A DNA stretch of 64,000 nucleotides from Tieghemostelium lacteum. Lineage: Eukaryota > Evosea > Eumycetozoa > Dictyosteliales > Raperosteliaceae. Position 1 is the first letter of the stretch, and each line of letters starts with the position of its first letter. This document shows, in pieces, positions 9,539-20,522 of this stretch. The translations under genes were made by a program, and so were the position numbers. The stretch is taken from the NCBI GenBank assembly GCA_001606155.1, contig LODT01000039.1:1-64000 (forward strand). Direction: 5' to 3'. The notes beneath the pieces were generated by a model. That model was not told the origin of the DNA and did not search any database. It saw nothing but the letters and a program-made list of their open reading frames with translations.

Positions 9539-10618
9539 TTATCTCAATGAGATCAGCTTTTTCATTGTAGTGCATTCATTTGGAATAAGTTTTTGAATCA
9601 TATCCCTTGACCAGTCTGAGATCTCACGTCTCTTTTCATTAAATGACTGTTCTGTAATATTTCCCATATCACATGCTATTCTCAGATATCCATCAGCAAG
9701 ATCTCGCATTTTTCGTATCGCTCTAATATTTCCATAAAATTGAGTAGCTATATAATATGCAAGAGCATATGCCTCTTCTAGTGAGAGTGTATCGGGATTT
9801 TTAATCTTCTCTATCATCTCGTTTTGATTATCAAATAGTGTATTTCCAACATGAAGAGCATCCTTGACCTTTGAAATCAAATTAGCATTTTCAAAATTTG
9901 GTACATCAGAAAAAAGATTACTTGGAAGACTTTGAAGGATAGTCTCCATTTTTTTGATTAATTCACCCGCTACCATTAAAACCCTTTTACCTGTATCTTC
10001 ATGTATCTCGAGATTATTTAAATTAATGGCTTTGCGGCATTTGGGACAAAAGTCACTGTCCCATCTTATAATTGCCTCATATTCAAATACATGATCAACT
10101 ATTGATCCACAATCTACTTTAGCTGGAATAACTATAGGTTCTCTAGTGATATCGCATGTAATACCATTGGGTGGATTTTTCATGTACTTTTCATAAAACC
10201 CCTTTATAATTAATTCAATTATAGGAGCAGTTTGTTGCATCTGATCTTTAACCATCGTAACGTCATTTTTAAGATTTGCTACTTTTATACAAGCGCTATT
10301 ATAGCTGCTTGTCCCTTCAATTGCTCCTGCAGTTGCTATACCTAGACCTCCTACAGCTACTGCTCCTATTACAACTCCTTTCACAGCACTACCAGCTATA
10401 CACCCAACAATTACGCCACCGACAGCACCACCGACAGCACCCACACCAAATCCAATCCCTGCTCCTACCGCCATTCCTGTAATTGTTGAAACTGCAATAA
10501 TCTTTTTCCGCTCTTTTTCAGCTTCTTTATCATCACAGATTTTTACAGTTAAGCCAATACCATTTTTAGGATCAAAGCTCAACTTCATAAAACTCAATCT
10601 GTTTATGGTGATTGCCAT
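9539..10618 (-). CDS. Glycine-zipper plus U-box-like protein
   Basis: A single 359-aa frame with no Asn/Gln tracts. Residues 49-98 are a strong glycine zipper (GMAVGAGIGFGVGAVGGAVG and on), a membrane-inserting or oligomerising motif. Residues about 149-215 look like a U-box: NGITCDITREPIVIPAKVDC, then DHVFEYEAIIRW and CPKCRKAINLNNL, keeping the order of U-box ubiquitin ligases. The remaining C-terminal half is helical and unknown. A U-box would recruit a ubiquitin-conjugating enzyme; ligase activity is inference. Odd points: it stands alone inside a mobile-element island, has less biased codon use than its neighbours, and is bracketed by two copies of one small TIR element. It could be an acquired gene or a dictyostelid-specific one. 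Confidence 0.7.
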   Translation of the reverse strand: MAITINRLSFMKLSFDPKNGIGLTVKICDDKEAEKERKKIIAVSTITGMAVGAGIGFGVGAVGGAVGGVIVGCIAGSAVKGVVIGAVAVGGLGIATAGAIEGTSSYNSACIKVANLKNDVTMVKDQMQQTAPIIELIIKGFYEKYMKNPPNGITCDITREPIVIPAKVDCGSIVDHVFEYEAIIRWDSDFCPKCRKAINLNNLEIHEDTGKRVLMVAGELIKKMETILQSLPSNLFSDVPNFENANLISKVKDALHVGNTLFDNQNEMIEKIKNPDTLSLEEAYALAYYIATQFYGNIRAIRKMRDLADGYLRIACDMGNITEQSFNEKRREISDWSRDMIQKLIPNECTTMKKLISLR

Positions 10619-11046
10619 ATCCTATTTTCTTTATATAAATAGTGAGTATAAATAATTCTTTTTATTAATTAAAAACTTTACCTTTTTTTGGACGATTTTT
10701 AAGTTTTTTTTTAGTTTTTAAATAAAAAATATAATTTACTTTTTTTTTTTAACATATTTACAATCAAAATACACAAAACACAACATTAAAGACTTTTAAA
10801 CACTAAATTATTTATTTTAATAATCTATAGGATACTATTTAAAAAGTGTTTATTTGTTCTAAAAATTTTAATAATTAAAATATATAGAAATGTTAACTAT
10901 TTACAAGAAAAAGAACAGTTGAATTATTACCTGATTTCACAGCACTTGCTAATAAGTATAAATGGAATTATAGATTCATTTTACCTGGACATATGTTTAT
11001 TTTAATGCTGGAATCTTTAGAGACAAAGTCAGACTTTTTTTTTTTA
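10619..11046. other. Intergenic upstream of the U-box gene
   Basis: AT-rich sequence with poly-T runs. The fragment CTGATTTCAC near 10,932 recalls the core motif of the flanking small TIR elements. No open frame of interest. Confidence 0.5.
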
Positions 11047-11173
11047 TCTTACAGAGTCTTATACTGATGGTATATTCATATTTTTATTTTTTTAATTAAC
11101 TTAAATTATGATCTGATTTCACTATCTAATGTTGTCACTATCACTAGTACGGTAAATCATCAGTGTAAGAGAT
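11047..11173 (+). mobile_element. Small TIR element (MITE-like), copy B
   Basis: About 127 bp, beginning TCTTACAGAG and ending CATCAGTGTAAGAGAT. The end read in reverse (TCTTACACTGATG) matches the start of copy A, and the core GATCTGATTTCAC is shared. It has the same orientation as copy A and is about 1.77 kb from it. Confidence 0.65.
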
Positions 11174-11537
11174 AAAAAAAAATTAGGATATATACACATT
11201 AAAAACATTCTTAGTTGATCATTCCATAATATTAATGAAGCACAGTTGGTGTGCTCATATACAAAAAATGGTAGTGTTTTTGATTGTAGAAGTAAATACC
11301 CTCTCTCGTACTAACTTTTTTTTTTATTTTCCCACATAGGTAATTATTTATTAAGTTTATTTGAGATATCAATGTACCAACTTTATTTAGAATATAATAA
11401 TATATAAATTGTAGGAGAAATTTAGCAAACAAGTGTGAAACTACACCTAATAAATCATCAAATTTTCAAATATTAGAAAATCATCAACCTATTTACTGTC
11501 AGCAGATTCAGATTCTAATCAAAATGTATATATTAAA

Positions 11538-11625
11538 TAATAGTAATAGTAATAGTAATAGTAATAGTAATAGTAATAGTAATAGTAATAGTAATAGTAA
11601 TAGTAATAGTAATAATAGTAGTAGT
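11538..11625 (+). repeat. AGTAAT simple repeat
   Basis: About 80 bp of (AGTAAT)n. In the frame of the following fragment it encodes alternating Ser-Asn, so it is likely the coding low-complexity tract of the broken gene that follows. The spacer between 11,174 and this repeat is plain AT-rich sequence with no supported gene. Confidence 0.8.
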
Positions 11626-11961
11626 AGTAAATCAATGTGGACAACACCTTCAACATCATTTATGAACAAGGTGGTAAATTAGGTAAATCTATAGCAGTAC
11701 CACTTTCTGAATTATTTTCAAGTCAACAACATAACAGTGTAACAGGACTCTATGGTGGAAGTGATGATTTAACACCTCAACAACATCAACTACAGTTTAT
11801 GAATAATATCATACAAAATTCTAATTGTAATCAATCCAATAATAACAACAGCAACACTTATACTATTGTATCAAAGATGCAAGAGACATTGGAGAGAAAA
11901 AAGCAACTAAATGAAAGAAGTATGCTATAGATTACAGAAGAATATACGAAGCTGCATACTA
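11626..11961 (+). pseudogene. Fragment of an unknown gene, copy 1
   Basis: Pieces of one protein are visible: WTTPSTS early, then GKSIAVPLSELFSSQQHNS and TIVSKMQETLERKKQLN. The first piece is in a different frame from the later ones, and the sequence is cut at the poly-T end of the LINE. The same gene recurs on the minus strand at 22,632-23,060, where WTTPST and TIVSKMEETLERKK share a frame and the text continues YAIDYRRIYEAAYYSNTG. The family is unknown. Both copies look like partial duplications of a host gene located elsewhere. Confidence 0.65.
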
Positions 11962-13990
11962 AAATTTTTTTTTGTGGCCTGTGTAATTAGCAATACGCTA
12001 ATACGGCGGCAATCAGTTATATAAGTTAATTTATTGAATTATATTTTTGGTTACATTAGTTTATATATTGTTGTTAATTTGTTAAGTTGGGTTGTATTAT
12101 TGTGAGTAATTTGTTTTTAGTGTTGTTTTTTTTTTGGTATTCTTCATTTCCTTGTTTCTTCTTGAGGTGTAATAATATTTCAATTGAGTGATCTTCTAAT
12201 TGGTTCAAGTTGTGTGATTTTTGTTTTTGTTTTTTTTTTTTTTTGGAATATGTTTAATTGTGTGGAATTGGGAGGGGTTTAAGAGGAGTTTGGCCAACTC
12301 CTATTGAATACAGATTTTAGCAGGACATCATCAATATTACCTTTGATTTTAGATTGATACGCTAGGTATTTAAGTAGTTTCCATTTTGCCGTGTTGATGG
12401 TGTCTATCTGTTCTTTTTGGATTATAGCAGTGTTCATTTCGGGATGTCAGTTTCAAAGAGATTATAGCATACAATTTTCCACTTTTGGTGCATTACTATC
12501 GAGATCAAGTTAGGATATACTTTTTCTGTTTTGTTGATAGTGGTCAGGTCAGTAGCATGAATGTTCCAGAGGTGTATCTTTTTGAATGATAGATGGTTCA
12601 CTATTTGGACAATAGCAGGGGCATATGACGTCACATTGCATTGGAAGAAGAAGTGGACATATGGATCAGTGATCGATTGACGACATGAATCTATTGGACA
12701 GTTCATTCTTTGATGGTTGATGCCAGGAAGGCAATCTGAAAAGTGTGTTTCTTCCTTTGTGGTGGATAACTTTGGATATCTTTTGTAATATACCGGTGAT
12801 GTTGATATTATACCGTAGGTTCTTCTGACCATCTGTAAGTCTAATGGACGTGTATTTCTTAATGACTAGGTTGGCGTATATGTCTCTGAGTTTGATTGGT
12901 CTGTTAGACATGTTTCTGAATCCATTTACCCACTTGACATCTTCAGTTTCTTCATTTAGTTTATTCAATTTGGGCATGGTAGCAGCGTGGTTGGTTCTGT
13001 AATCTTTCCAAGCTTCCATTTGATTTCTCAGAATGCTAGATACTATTCTACCTGTTGTTACTTGTTGAATATACCACTGTTGGACTTCATTACATTCTCT
13101 ATCAAAGTGGATGCATAGGAGTCTATTCATGTTCCATATCTTGAATGCTTCTTGTCTGAGTTCCAGATCCCACATCTTAATACCACCAACTTCCCAGTCT
13201 GCATAGGCTCTGTCCATTGTCATTAATGTTTTGTATTTTGTCTCTGGTTCGAAAGTGTTTCTCATAGAAGAGAATAGGAACCATGTAGACACGTTGTTGA
13301 CTTTCTCTATTTGTTCTTTGGTCATCGAATCTATGTAACATTGGTAGGTTAGCTTGGATAATGCATAGGTTTTAAGGATAGACATTTTTGATCTAAGGGT
13401 GTAACCTTCTTTTTTCCAGTTGCTTAAAAGTACTGTTATTTCCTCTATTATTTGATCTATTTTGCTATTCAGCCCTTTACCTGTGAAATTTAAACCCAGG
13501 TATCTTTCAGGGACATCACTCAGTTGGAATGGGAGGTTTGTAGGAGTACTTTTTCCAGTTGCAATCATTATGGTCTTGTCTGCATTTAGAGATGAAGATG
13601 TATCTTTACAGTAGAGCTTGATCCATTCCAAGACTTTGTTGAGATCATCAACTGATGAGTTGATGGAAGCTATGTCGTCAGCAAAAGCTCCAATCTTAAT
13701 TGGTGTTGTCAATCTTTTTAATAAAATCCCTTTGATTTCTTTGTCATTTAAAATAGCTTGGATTAGAGGTTCTATAACTATTGCAAAAATGGTTGAAGAG
13801 AGAGGGTCCCCTTGTTTGGTACCTCTCTTTATAACCACTTCTCCTGACATAGTATTGTTCACTTTCACTCTGTTAGAAGCCCCTTTTTTTTGATAAAGAA
13901 AAATAATAGAAATAGTTTGCATTTTCACTTCCATGTTTCCTTAAACAAATTTTGAAGTTCTTAATTTGCCACTTGTTGATTTTTGTTTTT
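11962..13990 (-). mobile_element. 5'-truncated LINE (TRE-like non-LTR retrotransposon), copy 1
   Basis: The minus strand carries the reverse transcriptase part of a LINE ORF2. It shows RGTKQGDPLSSTIFAIVIEP and the catalytic FADD box (IGAFADDIASINSS), then the long C-terminal region ending with the cysteine-containing CLPGINHQR...PIDSC segment. The element ends at a poly-A tail (poly-T at 11,962-11,972 on the plus strand). The coding region changes frame near 12,735 and again near 13,890, so it is dead. The 5' half, including endonuclease and ORF1, is missing. It is colinear with the copy at 23.3-24.7 kb but well diverged from it, so it is an older or different subfamily. It has inserted into the gene fragment at 11,626-11,961. 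Confidence 0.9.
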
Positions 13991-14021
13991 TTTGTATTTG
14001 ATTTTTTTTTTTTGTATAAAT

Positions 14022-14429
14022 ATGACAACAATTTGCAATATAGTTGATAAATCAAAAGTTGGTTGCCCTGAACGACCTTCTTACATAAAATATATTTCAA
14101 AACAATTGAAAAAAGAACAAAAAACACCCCCACCATTAGAGTGTGTTGTATGTGGTTGTAATTATTCAGAAGGTTGTCCAAATAGAAAGCACACCAAATG
14201 CGGAAATTGCAAATCACATAGCTATGAATCATGTCAATTACAAGGAGCACATATTGCTGTTGGTACTCACCCTGATCATCATGGAAATACAAAGTATCCA
14301 GTTTATCTTGTACCGATGTGTAAATCGTGCAATCTCCAACAAAGGGGTTGTTTTTTTAAAATCAAACTTGATAAAAATTATGTGGTAGAGAACTGCAAAG
14401 GAACCAGAAAACAACTTGGCTTAGATTAA
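14022..14429 (+). CDS. Small HNH-like zinc protein
   Basis: A 135-aa frame from ATG at 14,022, following a T-run. It contains CVVCGC, CPNRKHTKCGNCKSH, then GAHIAVG and YLVPMCKSCNLQ. The order Cys pairs, then GAHI, then PxCxxCN is that of small HNH-fold zinc proteins found scattered in protists, bacteria and viruses. Nuclease activity is possible but not shown; I see no fused DNA-binding domain. It starts about 30 bp beyond the truncated LINE and is compact and intact. It lies upstream of the recombinase gene, separated by the decayed gene. Possibly cargo of a mobile element or a domesticated gene. Confidence 0.6.
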   Translation: MTTICNIVDKSKVGCPERPSYIKYISKQLKKEQKTPPPLECVVCGCNYSEGCPNRKHTKCGNCKSHSYESCQLQGAHIAVGTHPDHHGNTKYPVYLVPMCKSCNLQQRGCFFKIKLDKNYVVENCKGTRKQLGLD

Positions 14430-14727
14430 TGCTCTACTATTTTTAATGTGTTAGCTGATTAACCATTATTTAACCAAATCAAATCATCTATCTCTTGTAA
14501 GTATCTAGTATTATCTGTATTATAAGTAATAGTGTATATATTTATAACATTTTAAATATGAAATCCAATCACAAGGAATATTTTTTCATTTTCATTATTT
14601 TTTGTTGAACATGCTCTAACAACAAATAAACAAATAAAATTTAGAGTATGTCTCACACAAAGACAACAATAAAAAAGAAAGATAAAAATAAATGTATATA
14701 TAGCAATAGATTAGATTAAAATACATA
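14430..14727. other. Spacer
   Basis: AT-rich sequence between the HNH-like gene and the decayed minus-strand gene. It may hold the last intron and exon of the latter (acceptor-like TTGTTGTTAG near 14,615), but no convincing coding follows. Confidence 0.4.
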
Positions 14728-15966
14728 CCTGAATAAAATCATGTAATCCTCTTTTTAGATTATCATAGTTTTCTTCTCCTCGAAATATTAAAAATGGATT
14801 GGATTCTCTTTTGGATTTATTATTATCAAAATAGATAAGCAACCAACTTCCTGGTCATTAGCATGGTTTTTGGACATTACAGCACCATCAAAGTGAACTG
14901 GTAACACTATTAACCATCGATCACTTTTTAAACCCAATTCATTATGGTATTCAAATTTTGGTCTATTAATACCATTTAACTAAATTAAGATCATCAAGTA
15001 CAATTAATATATAAACATTGTATTTTTGTATGCACATTTATATATGACGTGGATATTTTAGCTGAAATAAACTTCTGACATGTTGATCAAAATCCAACAT
15101 ACAACCAATCATTCGTCTAACTTGTAAAAGCTTGACAGTTAGATCATCTATTATTTTTTTATTACTTTTTTAATTCTATAGGTAGAAACAGTTATTGTGT
15201 TAAAGTTCATTTTAACCATAGCTTTTTTTACATTTTCGAATGATAAACTATTAGAAACCTTAAATGCAGCTTTATCATACGAATTAAAATTTAAATCATA
15301 TATTAATAAATAAATTTATAAACAGCTATTATATTTATATTTACTCTTGGTTGATTGGAGAGTATGTTCTGCACTAGCTACTTTCAATAATGTGTTATTT
15401 TTTATCATGGTACAACCTTTACAATGACTTACTATATATTCTAATTAGAACCCTCATCAAAATTTTCATGATGAATTTATGTAAGCAATAGGTTTTTGAG
15501 GTTACTTTATTACAACCTAAATGTGGACAAATATTTGAGGTTTCAGATTCACTCTCTTCATCAGAACTCTCTTCATTCTCTTCAAATTCTTCTTCTAATT
15601 GTTGATCTTCATCAGATTCACTTTGATAGTCAGGATTGTAAGACTTAAGTTATATTAAGGATAGTTATATTAAGTTCTAAAGTGTTATATGTATCTTTAA
15701 CGTACTATAGACCCTACTGAACCACAATGGTTAATGTTTATTATATATGTTTATTAGAGACCCTAGATCTCTTAATATTACTATATATGGAAATGTTACT
15801 AGTTTTGTCTATTGTTCTATACTAAGACAAGTTACCTAAACAGACCAATGTCTGACACAGGATCATTAATAATATCTGTATTATCATCACTATTTTCATC
15901 ACATTCAATATTTATCATATTATGTCTTTTACAAAAATTATTATCAACATCTATTAATACATCAAC

Positions 15967-15992
<26 letters not shown>
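14728..15992 (-). pseudogene. Decayed gene with acidic tract and zinc-finger-like region, split by a solo LTR
   Basis: On the minus strand one reads an Asp-rich stretch ending NDPDYQSESDEDQQ, then an acidic run, then TSNICPHLGCNKVTSKTYC with a following CKGC. Further on are SYDKAAFKVSNSLSFENVKK, DDLTVKLLQVRRMIGCMLDF, and WLIVLPVHFDGAVMSKNHAN. The last exon-like piece ends at a good donor (CAG/GTATGT, 14,728). Frames shift between pieces and stops intervene, so it is broken. A solo LTR at 15,637-15,857 separates the NDP from the DYQ segment. The order Cys-rich finger then a PVHFDGA core suggests a transposase, but I cannot name the family. Confidence 0.5.
15637..15857 (-). mobile_element. Solo LTR of the 18.5-20.7 kb LTR element family
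   Basis: 221 bp, read on the minus strand from TGTCAGACATTGG to AACTTAAGTCTTACA. It is closely similar to the LTRs at 18,451 and 20,523 with a few differences, so it is somewhat older than that element. It is flanked by a perfect 6-bp target duplication CAGGAT at 15,631-15,636 and 15,858-15,863. No internal region remains, so this is a relic left after LTR-LTR recombination. Confidence 0.9.
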
Positions 15993-16003
<11 letters not shown>

Positions 16004-16030
16004 CATTTTCACTATTATTATTATTATTAT

Positions 16031-16365
16031 TATTTAGAGCTCCCAGATTAAAACACAAAACTCTGTTTACTATATGTATATATCTCACGAATCTGGATAT
16101 TAAAGAGAAACCGCTCCATGTAGATCTTCTCAAATGTACTAACGAGTATTCAGGTCATAATGAAGATTTAGAAAGTGATTCTGAAAACTCTGATATGAAT
16201 ATTAGTGATGATGAATCAGCTACTAGTGGTGAATCTTTATCTAGTGAAGAAGATGATGAAGATGATGAAGATGATGAAGATGAAAATGTTGAAGATGACA
16301 AAGATAATGATGAATATGATTCATATGCAAGTGAAGAGACATTATACTCATCTGAAGATGAATGA
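16031..16365 (+). pseudogene. C-terminal tail of an unknown acidic protein
   Basis: An open frame without ATG reads LDIKEKPLHVDLLKC and then a Ser/Asp/Glu-rich tail (DESATSGESLSSEEDDEDDE) to a TGA at 16,363. It looks like the last exon of a gene whose body is missing, perhaps a transposase or nuclear protein tail. Function unknown. Confidence 0.35.
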
Positions 16366-18450
16366 TTTTTTTATATATAAATAAACATTTTAAAGTTTAA
16401 TAGATAATTTAAACAACATTCTAGTATAGTTACACAACTTCAAACATATGTGATTTCCACGGTTTATTATTATTATCTTTATTATTATTATTATTATTAT
16501 TATTATAATATTTGATTATTAGAAAAATTTATTTTAATATTATTAGTGGTCAATTAAATATTTTATTTATAAAATTTCTTTATATTTTTTTTATCCAAAA
16601 TGTCTACTTTTAAAATAGATACAATAGAAAAGCTTTTTAATCTATTAAATTTAAACAATAATAATAATGTTAATAATAATAATAATTTTGAAATATTATT
16701 AAAAAATACATTAGAATAAGATAATTTTGTTTATATTTTATTAAATTATAAACAAAGTGAAAATTTTATAGATATAGTATTAAAATTAAAATCAATAGCT
16801 TCAATAAATTCTAAACCATTTAAAGAAATTGAATTATGTACAAATCAATATGGAATTATGGTAGTTTTATTTTTATATTATTTGATTCACTAGATATCAA
16901 TCATTGTATATATCAAAATTTTAATTATAATTAGAAATGAATTTAAGTAACAATAATATAGACTTTATAAATAATAATATTCAAATAAATATACCATATA
17001 AAGATACAAAAATACCTCTTAGAATAGATTTAGGATTGATACATTTATCCTATCTGATTTTTAAAAGTAAAAATTCTATTTTGGATAATAATAATAATAC
17101 AACAACAACAAAAATCAATTTAAAAAACCAATTTTCAAAGAAAAAAGTAAATTTACAATGTTTGGGTAGTGGTCATACATCATGTGGTTGTAATCATTAT
17201 AAGAGAGAATTACACTATCTATCATTTAAACCAAATGATATTTCAAATTTTGAATTGTTGAATTTAAATTTACCCAATGGATGGGTAGAATTTAAAAATG
17301 AATTTAAAGATTTAAATTCATAGTTAATATTATATCAACACATGTCCATTATAAATCATAGAGAGATAGTAAATCCAGAGAATAGAGAAGATATTGTTAT
17401 TACATTTGATACTAGAAAATTTAAAGGAAAAGAAAATCTTTTTTTAAATGGTAATCAATTAGTTGAACATTTAAAAAAAAATTGTCAATTAATACAATTT
17501 CTATCAACTAAAGATTATCATTTAAATGGTAAAAGAGGAAGTTATATTGCAATTTGTTATAGTGCCAAAAAAGATTTGGATAAAACTATAATTTTTAAAT
17601 TTGGTAATTTTAGAATGGTATGTAAGATTTTATATTTTTTTTTTTTTAATCAAAATCAAGTGATCATCTAACAGATTTTTATTAGATACCACTAGATCAA
17701 TCATATGAAAAAAAAACAAAATTAACAATAGATAAAATTTTAACACCTAGAAATCTACAAGCTCTGAATGCATCCATTCAATCAAAAATCAATCATATTA
17801 AACTATTAAGAATTAAAAATTCTAATCAAAATAATAATAATAATAATAATAATATAGATTATGATAGAAGACAACTATTAGAGTTTATTCACAATGATTG
17901 GCAAATAGAAACCAATAATATAACTAAAACACACAACAATACTCATTATATAATGACAAGAGCCAGTACAAATAATGAATGGAACAAGTCAGAGATTATA
18001 CTAAGTCAAATGGTAAATGGTTTAACGTGTAATCATATTCTCTATGAAAATCTTTGTCATAATTTGGCTTTCTCTATTGAAATTGTATCTGTTATGAATT
18101 TTAAAGTAACGGATAGAGCTCAGCAAATGAAAGTATTGACTAAAGTCAAGTTTGGTGATGTTATCTTTTATAATTCACCTGATAGGTTTTCTCGTAGACA
18201 ATCAGATTTTAGAATTTTGGTAAATATACTCTCTAAAGTTGATTGTGATTTGATTTTCTTCAATTCACCATTCCCAGAGATTGATGGTTATTTGGTAAAA
18301 TTAAATTTCTTTCGTCAGACATTAGAATTGGTTAAAAAGAAGGAAACTACAGAATTACCTGGTAAACATATCACTTTTCAGTGGTATTTATCAAGTTTGG
18401 ATGAATATTTCCCCGTCTATCTTTCTCTCTCAATGGAGCATGGTCTTTAT

Positions 18451-18672
18451 TGTCAGACATTGGTCTGTTTAGGTAACTTGTCTTAGTATAGAACAATAGA
18501 CAAAACTAGTAACATTTCCATATATAGTAATATCTAGAGATCTAGGGTCTCTAATAAACATATATAATAAACATTAAACCATTGTGGTTCAGTAAGGTCT
18601 ATAGTACGTTAGAGATACATATAACACTTTAGAACTTAATATAACTATCCTTAATATAACTTAAGTCTTACA
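18451..18672 (+). repeat. 5' LTR
   Basis: 222 bp, TGTCAGACATTGG to GTCTTACA. By eye it is identical to the 3' LTR. Confidence 0.92.
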
Positions 18673-19189
18673 TGACGATAACTTAGGATTTTAAAACCTC
18701 ATATTATTTATCTGTTAAAAATTATTTTTCAAAAGTCAACATTTATTAAAAATGGGAAAATGAAAAATTTAAAAAATCTATATAGCAATGGTTTAAAACA
18801 TTTGGTATGTAAAAATGGTTGTTTGTATACCTGACAATGACAAGAGATTTTACATAGAGGCTGATGCTTCGCTAGATAGAGTTGGATACGAACGTATACG
18901 AAAAGATTAGGGTAGATGTGCTTATAATATTTAATGATGATGTGGAATCGGTGGTTAGACCTGAAGGTCTGGATAGGAATACCGATAAGGGTATTGAGAT
19001 TGATGAATCTCTGCAGATTGACTGGATGTCAATAGTAATAGTAATATACCATATGATATGGAGGTTGATGAACCTTTGAAGATTGGCAAGGAGGCCAATA
19101 GAGAATTATGGAATAAATATATTACGAGAACCACTGATTCAAACAATGACTGTAGTGATGGGACCGATGGTGCTGCAACACGAGATATA

Positions 19190-19560
19190 ACGTTAGTAGA
19201 TGGGTTGATGGTCTTCAACCGGGTACTCTACAGGATATAACGTTAGTAGATAGGGTTGATGGTCTTCAACCGGGTATTCTACAGGATATAACGTTAGTAG
19301 ATGGGGGTTGATGGTCTTCAACCGGGTATTCTACAGGATGAAACGTTAGTAAATAGGGTTGATGGTCTTCAACCGGGTACACTACAGGATAAACTTTAAT
19401 AGAGGGGTTGATGGTCTTCAACCGGGTACACTACAAGATAAAACGTTAGTAGAGAGGGTTGATGGTCTTCAACCGGGTACACTACAGGATGAAACGTTAG
19501 TAGATGGGGTTGATGGTCTTCAACCGGGTCCACTACAGGATATAACGTTGGTAGAAGGGG
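19190..19560 (+). repeat. 51-bp minisatellite inside the LTR element
   Basis: About seven tandem units of near 51 bp, with core GGTTGATGGTCTTCAACCGG and CTACAGGAT. In the open frame each unit encodes 17 residues such as VDGLQPGTLQDETLVD. The core contains the palindromic TTGATGGTCTTCAA. Units differ slightly in sequence and length. A degenerate last unit (GVVGQQPVLHND) merges into the downstream ORF. Confidence 0.9.
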
Positions 19561-20522
19561 TTGTAGGTCAACAACCTGTACTTCACAATGATCAAATGCA
19601 AGTAGATCTACAAGGAAAAAGGTATAATGCTGGGAAAAGGGTAGTAGATGAGGTTGTAAACCAACAACTGGTAAGTTTACTGCCAGAGGACAGGGCTAAA
19701 AGGGTGACTGATATGCTCGTAGACGAGGTTGATGGTGACGATTATCAATCTGGGACTTTACAACATGTAGTGCACCAAGAGTTAGCAGGAGTCCAAGGTA
19801 AAAGCATTATGGGATCATTGGATAGTAGTGTCTCTACGGAATCTGGAAATACCAAAGGAAAAAGGTGGGTGGAGTATCTTCAACGAAATTCCAGAAATGG
19901 TGATGAAGAAGCCGCTCATAGAATATTGGATGATTTACTCATGGATATTGAGAAGTTCAAAAAGATAGAATTAGAATCTTACATTGATATAAAGAACTCA
20001 AATCATCTGAAAGAATGGATAGAAATTCTAAAGAAAGAAAAAGACGAAAGAACCAACAAATGGAGGAATAATGTTATAGAATTATTTGAGCTAGAGGAAA
20101 AGGAGCCAACCAAGACTAAAGAGATTGCTAGTCTAGTTGAAAAGATACTTAACTCTAGAATGGGTGTTGGAATGTTACGTATAATGGCTAAAAGATGGGT
20201 AACTGGTAAGAGAAAGAGTGCTAAGAAACATGTAGAATATTTAGTACAAATATCTAACCAGAAAAAGTGGTTCAGCTCAGAGGAACTTAAAGACAAAGGT
20301 TATACCAAGGATAGTGTCAATTACAATCAAGAGAAATCAAATGTCTCACAAGCTACCAAAGATATTGTGAAAGAATGTCTGCAAGACAAATATAAAGATC
20401 AAGTAGTGACATCACTGTTAGTACTGTCTGATAAGTGTGGTGGTGTACTATTAGAAAAGCTGTTCCAAGTCTTAGATAAGGATCCAGAAGTCTACATTCC
20501 ATCCTAAGAAGAAAGGGGGGAT

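Noticed and set aside
9539-10618. Gene captured inside a single TIR transposon
   Set aside because: The flanking elements are each complete and in direct orientation, so they do not form one pair of outer inverted ends.
15812-16051. Short ORF starting MFYTKTSYLNRPMSD
   Set aside because: Its start is the antisense of the LTR, and the same words occur at the other LTRs; the rest is the antisense of an Asp tract.
19190-19560. CRISPR array
   Set aside because: Units are contiguous, with no unique spacers, and lie in an LTR element of a eukaryote.
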